DNA from: Pedobacter cryoconitis
Lineage (GTDB): Bacteria > Bacteroidota > Bacteroidia > Sphingobacteriales > Sphingobacteriaceae
Assembly (NCBI RefSeq): GCF_003259615.1
Contig: NZ_QLLR01000014.1
Location: 58,485-122,484, forward strand
Length of the DNA stretch: 64,000 nucleotides
Direction of reading: 5' to 3'
The translations under genes were made by a program, and so were the position numbers. The notes beneath the pieces are model-generated. The model was not told where the DNA came from and did no database searches. It worked only from the letters and a program-made list of their open reading frames with translations. Positions 61,112-64,000 of the stretch are shown here, piece by piece (within the stretch, counting starts at the first letter, position 1; each line of letters starts with the position of its first letter).

Positions 61112-61768
61112 ATGGCAATTTTACTAGAAGGCACAGTATTGGCAGGTATCAGAGGAAAAATCGGGAACATTGTAATTTATCCATGGAAGAGTAAAGTATG
61201 CGCGCGTTCTAAACCCAAAAAACCTCATAAAAAGGCTGTCAGAAGTGTGAAGCAGCAAGCTCAATCCAATAAATTGAAAGTAGTGAGCTCATTTTTAAAT
61301 GAGATTACCCCTTTTCTTCAGGTAGGTTTCAAACAAAAAGTTAAAGGTCAGGATATGTCTGCAAACAATGCTGCTAAGTCTGTAAATATGAAGCATGCCA
61401 TTAAAGGGGAGTTTCCTGAGCAACAGATTAACTGGGATACTATACTGGTTGCAGACGGAGAACTGGTTAAACCGGAAAATGTAGTGGTTAAAGTCGCAAA
61501 TAACACGTTTAATTTCACCTGGGATGAAGATAAAACAGGTTTGGCTTCCCCAAATGACAGAACCATGATCCTGTTATATAACCAGGAATACCAGCATTTC
61601 TTTGCCAATTATAGCGGGGCACGGAGAGACGAATTAAAAGATACTTTATGCCTCGATTCCAGCCCTGTCAGGACCAGGGGAAGAACTTATGAGGTATTTA
61701 TAGTCTTTAAAGATGTCATGAGCGATGAGGTTTCCAAAAGTGTTTATTGCGGAAGCTTTTTAAATTAA
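61112..61768 (+). CDS. DUF6266 family protein
   Basis: The 218-residue product begins MAILLEGTVLAGIRGKIGNI, then a basic segment (CARSKPKKPHKKAVRSVKQQ) and two beta-rich parts. This matches DUF6266 proteins, which are abundant and multi-copy in Pedobacter and relatives and have no known function. There is no signal peptide. An unknown cysteine-containing gene follows 38 bp downstream and is probably co-transcribed. Confidence 0.8.
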   Translation: MAILLEGTVLAGIRGKIGNIVIYPWKSKVCARSKPKKPHKKAVRSVKQQAQSNKLKVVSSFLNEITPFLQVGFKQKVKGQDMSANNAAKSVNMKHAIKGEFPEQQINWDTILVADGELVKPENVVVKVANNTFNFTWDEDKTGLASPNDRTMILLYNQEYQHFFANYSGARRDELKDTLCLDSSPVRTRGRTYEVFIVFKDVMSDEVSKSVYCGSFLN

Positions 61769-61806
61769 AAGCTGAAGGAAAATTCCAGCCTTCAAATAAA
61801 ATTCCT

Positions 61807-62769
61807 ATGAAAGCTAATTTTTATGAATTTGTAGCGCAACAGGTATTCAGGGCCCTGCCAGTAAACTGGAAACATATTCCTGTGGAAAAATTATTAGGCA
61901 AACCTCCTTATCAGATCAGCCATGCCTTTAACACAGGGATTAATGAAGGTAAATCTAAGCTGATCAATATCCTGGTGCTGCCCCTATCTGTAACTTTGGA
62001 TAAAGAGGCAGAAAATCAGCTAATCCGTTTGCGGGATTATATCCTTTCCCGGAAATGCCTTTTGGTAGTGATCAGTGAAGAAGAAAATTCTGGTTTGCAT
62101 GCAGATACAGGCATCTTTATTTCAGAAGATCTCCGGGTTGAAAATGAATATTTCCTCTGGCTGAAGTGTGCACACGATCAGGGCGGAAGGACAACCATTG
62201 ATGGGACCAATTTTCTGGATTTGCAGGTTATGCTTCATGAGTTATGGAAGGGAAAAATTGCCTATAGCGGCCCTAAAGAGGGCTTTCAACAGGTCAACCT
62301 GGAAATAATGAAAGATTCGTGCTGGAAATGCAAACAAGAAATGAGCACGGTAACGGGCGTGGTTTTTCCGGATAAACAGATCCGGAACTGGGCAAGTGCA
62401 AACTGGAAATATTATAATTGCCTGCTGCCTTTATCCGGGTTTAGCGATAAAAATACAGCGTTGATTCAGCAGTTCGTCAACCAGCTTATTGTTGCAGATC
62501 CTGCTATCACTCCGGTAAGTATCAAATATAGCCAAACTTTAAAAGACAGTTATCTGGCAGCAAGCTGTCCTTCTTGTCATGCTTTGCGTGGTAATCATTA
62601 TGCAGGTGAAAAAAGGATCAATTATTTATTTGATCTGGAAAGCCGGTTTGACGGTTCACTGGTTTATCATACTATCGGCTTAAATATCACCAAAGATTTA
62701 GTGCAGGAGGTACTCAGTGAGTATGAAGCTTGTGAGCATACTTGTATCAGCGGATGGAATAGAAGTTGA
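61807..62769 (+). CDS. 320-residue protein with CWKC and CPSC motifs, function unknown
   Basis: I chose the ATG at 61807; a TTG at 61747 would add 20 residues that overlap the DUF6266 gene and look less natural. The product has no signal peptide or membrane helix. Two cysteine pairs, CWKC near residue 175 and CPSC near 257, could together bind zinc, and a C-x-H-x-C motif follows near the C-terminus (CEHTC). The N-terminal half is mixed alpha/beta with NILVLPLSVTLDKEAENQ. No family is recognised. It is in a probable operon with DUF6266. Confidence 0.75.
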   Translation: MKANFYEFVAQQVFRALPVNWKHIPVEKLLGKPPYQISHAFNTGINEGKSKLINILVLPLSVTLDKEAENQLIRLRDYILSRKCLLVVISEEENSGLHADTGIFISEDLRVENEYFLWLKCAHDQGGRTTIDGTNFLDLQVMLHELWKGKIAYSGPKEGFQQVNLEIMKDSCWKCKQEMSTVTGVVFPDKQIRNWASANWKYYNCLLPLSGFSDKNTALIQQFVNQLIVADPAITPVSIKYSQTLKDSYLAASCPSCHALRGNHYAGEKRINYLFDLESRFDGSLVYHTIGLNITKDLVQEVLSEYEACEHTCISGWNRS

Positions 62770-62784
62770 AATCAGCTGACAATC

Positions 62785-62818
62785 GGACACAAGTTAACGA
62801 CATTTGGATACATTTATA
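62785..62818 (+). promoter_or_regulatory. Candidate AraC-type direct-repeat operator before the SDR gene
   Basis: GGACACAAGTTAAC (62785-62798) and GGATACATTTATAC (62806-62819) follow the pattern GGAYACANNTNNAC with a 21-bp period, as AraC-family dimers often require. They are 50-80 bp upstream of the SDR start at 62868. No AraC gene for it is visible; it could lie beyond the right edge. Confidence 0.45.
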
Positions 62819-62867
62819 CTGATGCAGTTGCCAATCTTTGTGGCATAACTTTAGCATATAAAGAAAA

Positions 62868-63662
62868 ATGAAAGCAACATTAATAACAGGTGCATCGGGT
62901 GGTATTGGAGAGGCCATTGCAGTCCGTTTAGCAGAAAGGAAACATGACCTGCTCCTTGTGGCAAGAAATGCCGAAAAACTAGAAAAACTTTGTACGCGGC
63001 TTAGTGAACAATTTGGTATTGAAACACAGTTTATTGCCGGAGATTTATCAAAAGCTTCCACCGCAGCTGATATTTTTGCACAGACCCAGCACCGTGGATT
63101 GGAAATTGAAATGCTGATTAACAATGCAGGGATCGGTTCTGGCGGAGAATTCACTGAAATACCGCTGCAATCAGAGTTGGATATGCTGCAATTGAATGTT
63201 TCTTCTCTGGTTGCACTTACGCATTTATTTTTACCTCAGATGCAGCAGCGAAAAAGCGGAACAATTTTAAATGTAGGGTCTATGGCATCCTTTCTTCCGG
63301 TACCTTATATGGCAACTTATGCCGCAAGTAAAGCATTTATTCGTTTCTTTACCCAGGCAATTACAGAGGAATGTAAACCGTATAATATTCATGTATTATT
63401 ACTTAGTCCGGGATTAACAAAAACAAAATTCAACTTTTCGGCCGGCATCGAAAATGAAAAAGGCAAAGCGCTGAATACCGATAGTGTTTCAGCGCAAACA
63501 GCTGAGCAGGTTGCGGATGAAGCATTAAAAGCGTTGGATCAGAGGAAACATGTTGTCGTATCAGGGACTATAAACAGAATTGGAGCAAAACTGCTGACTT
63601 TAATACCCAATGTGTTTTTAGCGAGAATGTTCGCCCGGTCTTATCGCAAGAAGTTAAATTAA
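62868..63662 (+). CDS. Classical short-chain dehydrogenase/reductase
   Basis: The 264-residue product shows all classical SDR motifs: TGASGGIG near residue 7 (cofactor binding), NNAG near 86, the catalytic Ser in ILNVGSMAS and YAASK near 152 with the catalytic Tyr and Lys, then SPGLTKT. It is DltE-like in length. R at 33 (VARNAEKL) favours NADP. Substrate unknown. The end of an IS21 element lies only about 40 bp downstream. Confidence 0.93.
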   Translation: MKATLITGASGGIGEAIAVRLAERKHDLLLVARNAEKLEKLCTRLSEQFGIETQFIAGDLSKASTAADIFAQTQHRGLEIEMLINNAGIGSGGEFTEIPLQSELDMLQLNVSSLVALTHLFLPQMQQRKSGTILNVGSMASFLPVPYMATYAASKAFIRFFTQAITEECKPYNIHVLLLSPGLTKTKFNFSAGIENEKGKALNTDSVSAQTAEQVADEALKALDQRKHVVVSGTINRIGAKLLTLIPNVFLARMFARSYRKKLN

Positions 63663-63702
63663 TTATCATGGAGAATGATTTCTTAAAAATGGATATTCCG
63701 AA

Positions 63703-64000
63703 CAAAGTACACCAGTGTTCCACGGCAAAGTACACCACTTCTTTGAGCGGCATAAAATACACTAACTATGCATTATACCCACTAAACAAGAGTGGTATTT
63801 TTCAAACTTAATGATTTTTTTTATTTCGTAAAGATTTTCCCGTAAGGGCTATTCTGTGCGCAGAAGCTGACAGCCTGTCCATAATTGCGTCGGCCAATGT
63901 TGGTTCATCAATAAAAGCATACCATGTATCCACCGGAAGCTGTGAAGTAATGATTGTAGCCCCATTCCCGTATCTATCCTCCAGGATATCCAGCACGGCA
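63703..64000 (-). mobile_element. IS21-family element, one end, cut by the window edge
   Basis: CAAAGTACACCA occurs at 63703-63714 and 63726-63737, with a degenerate copy at 63753-63764; such multiple short terminal repeats mark IS21 ends. The IstB C-terminus reads inward from the right edge. The exact outer boundary is probably within about 15 bp of 63703, but the flanking target duplication cannot be seen without the other end. Confidence 0.8.
63808..64000 (-). CDS. istB: IstB-like ATPase of IS21 element, C-terminal fragment
   Basis: The frame is open to the right edge and ends with a TAA at 63808-63810. The visible 63 residues include LDILEDRYGNGATIITSQLP, then W-Y-A-F-I-D-E-P-T-L-A-D-A-I-M-D-R-L and a basic end (K-S-L-R-N-K-K). 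This is the conserved C-terminal part of IstB, the AAA+ helper that selects target DNA for the IS21 transposase IstA. The ATP-binding part and istA must lie outside the window. Confidence 0.92.
   Translation of the reverse strand, partial: AVLDILEDRYGNGATIITSQLPVDTWYAFIDEPTLADAIMDRLSASAHRIALTGKSLRNKKNH

Noticed and set aside
61747..61806. TTG start for the 320-residue protein
   Set aside because: It would overlap the DUF6266 gene and add a tail that reads as a shifted version of the neighbour. The ATG at 61807 is a better start.
63568..63762. Minus-strand ORF of 64 codons across the IS end
   Set aside because: It overlaps the SDR 3' end and the IS21 terminal repeats and has no family signal.

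Overview
The window looks like a chromosome segment of a Bacteroidota bacterium in the Sphingobacteriaceae, most probably Pedobacter or a close relative. Supporting signs are an AT-rich sequence, SusC/SusD outer-membrane proteins, a type IX secretion C-terminal domain beside a PorP/SprF protein, DUF6266 and DUF6377 family proteins, a tiny histone H1-like protein, lipoprotein signals of Bacteroidota style and a TAnnTTTG-type -7 promoter element. The genus is inferred from these families; no rRNA gene is present to confirm it.

Region 1 (1-21.2 kb, minus strand) is one uninterrupted nonribosomal peptide synthetase reading frame. It starts at 21014 and is still open at base 1, so at least 7,004 codons are visible: six complete C-A-PCP modules and the C plus partial A domain of a seventh. 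Specificity residues read directly from the A domains give: acidic pocket (probably a cationic residue) - aromatic - acidic pocket - Thr - Thr - acidic pocket - unknown. The condensation domain after the first Thr module is atypical. This order suggests a cationic, threonine-containing lipopeptide of the pedopeptin/isopedopeptin kind (hypothesis). A 36-codon ORF sits just upstream.

Region 2 (21.4-26.8 kb) holds a small lipoprotein, a GH99/71-like lipoprotein hydrolase, a DUF6377 membrane regulator, a 59-residue histone H1-like protein, a CAT-anticodon tRNA and a rhamnogalacturonan acetylesterase-like SGNH hydrolase.

Region 3 (26.8-32.2 kb, minus strand) is the most unusual stretch. A compact operon (two unknown soluble proteins, a polytopic membrane protein, a NarL-type histidine kinase and its response regulator) is followed by a separately promoted 544-residue protein of unknown function. 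The leaders of the first operon gene and of the 544-residue gene carry a shared 31-bp element at exactly the same distance from the start codon, plus inverted copies of an AGGTGTTT-like half-site further upstream. The pair probably forms one regulon of the embedded two-component system.

Region 4 (32.3-36.0 kb) has an NmrA-like oxidoreductase, an HxlR regulator, an extended SDR and a cyclic-nucleotide-binding/AraC fusion regulator. Region 5 (36.2-42.9 kb) encodes a 1,895-residue repeat-rich secreted protein with seven MBG repeats and a type B gliding-motility C-terminal domain, paired with a PorP/SprF-like outer-membrane protein.

Region 6 (42.9-60.7 kb) is a polysaccharide utilisation locus: SusC, SusD, a DUF3823 lipoprotein, a GH2 enzyme, a DUF4965 protein and an aldose 1-epimerase on the minus strand. 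A divergent two-component system lies beside it, in which the usual hybrid sensor is split into a sensor kinase and a REC-AraC regulator with overlapping genes. A GxGYxYP-family protein converges on it.

Region 7 (60.7-64 kb) holds a DUF6266 gene with an unknown cysteine-rich companion, an SDR gene with a likely AraC-type operator, and one end of an IS21-family element (terminal repeats and the C-terminus of IstB) cut by the window edge.
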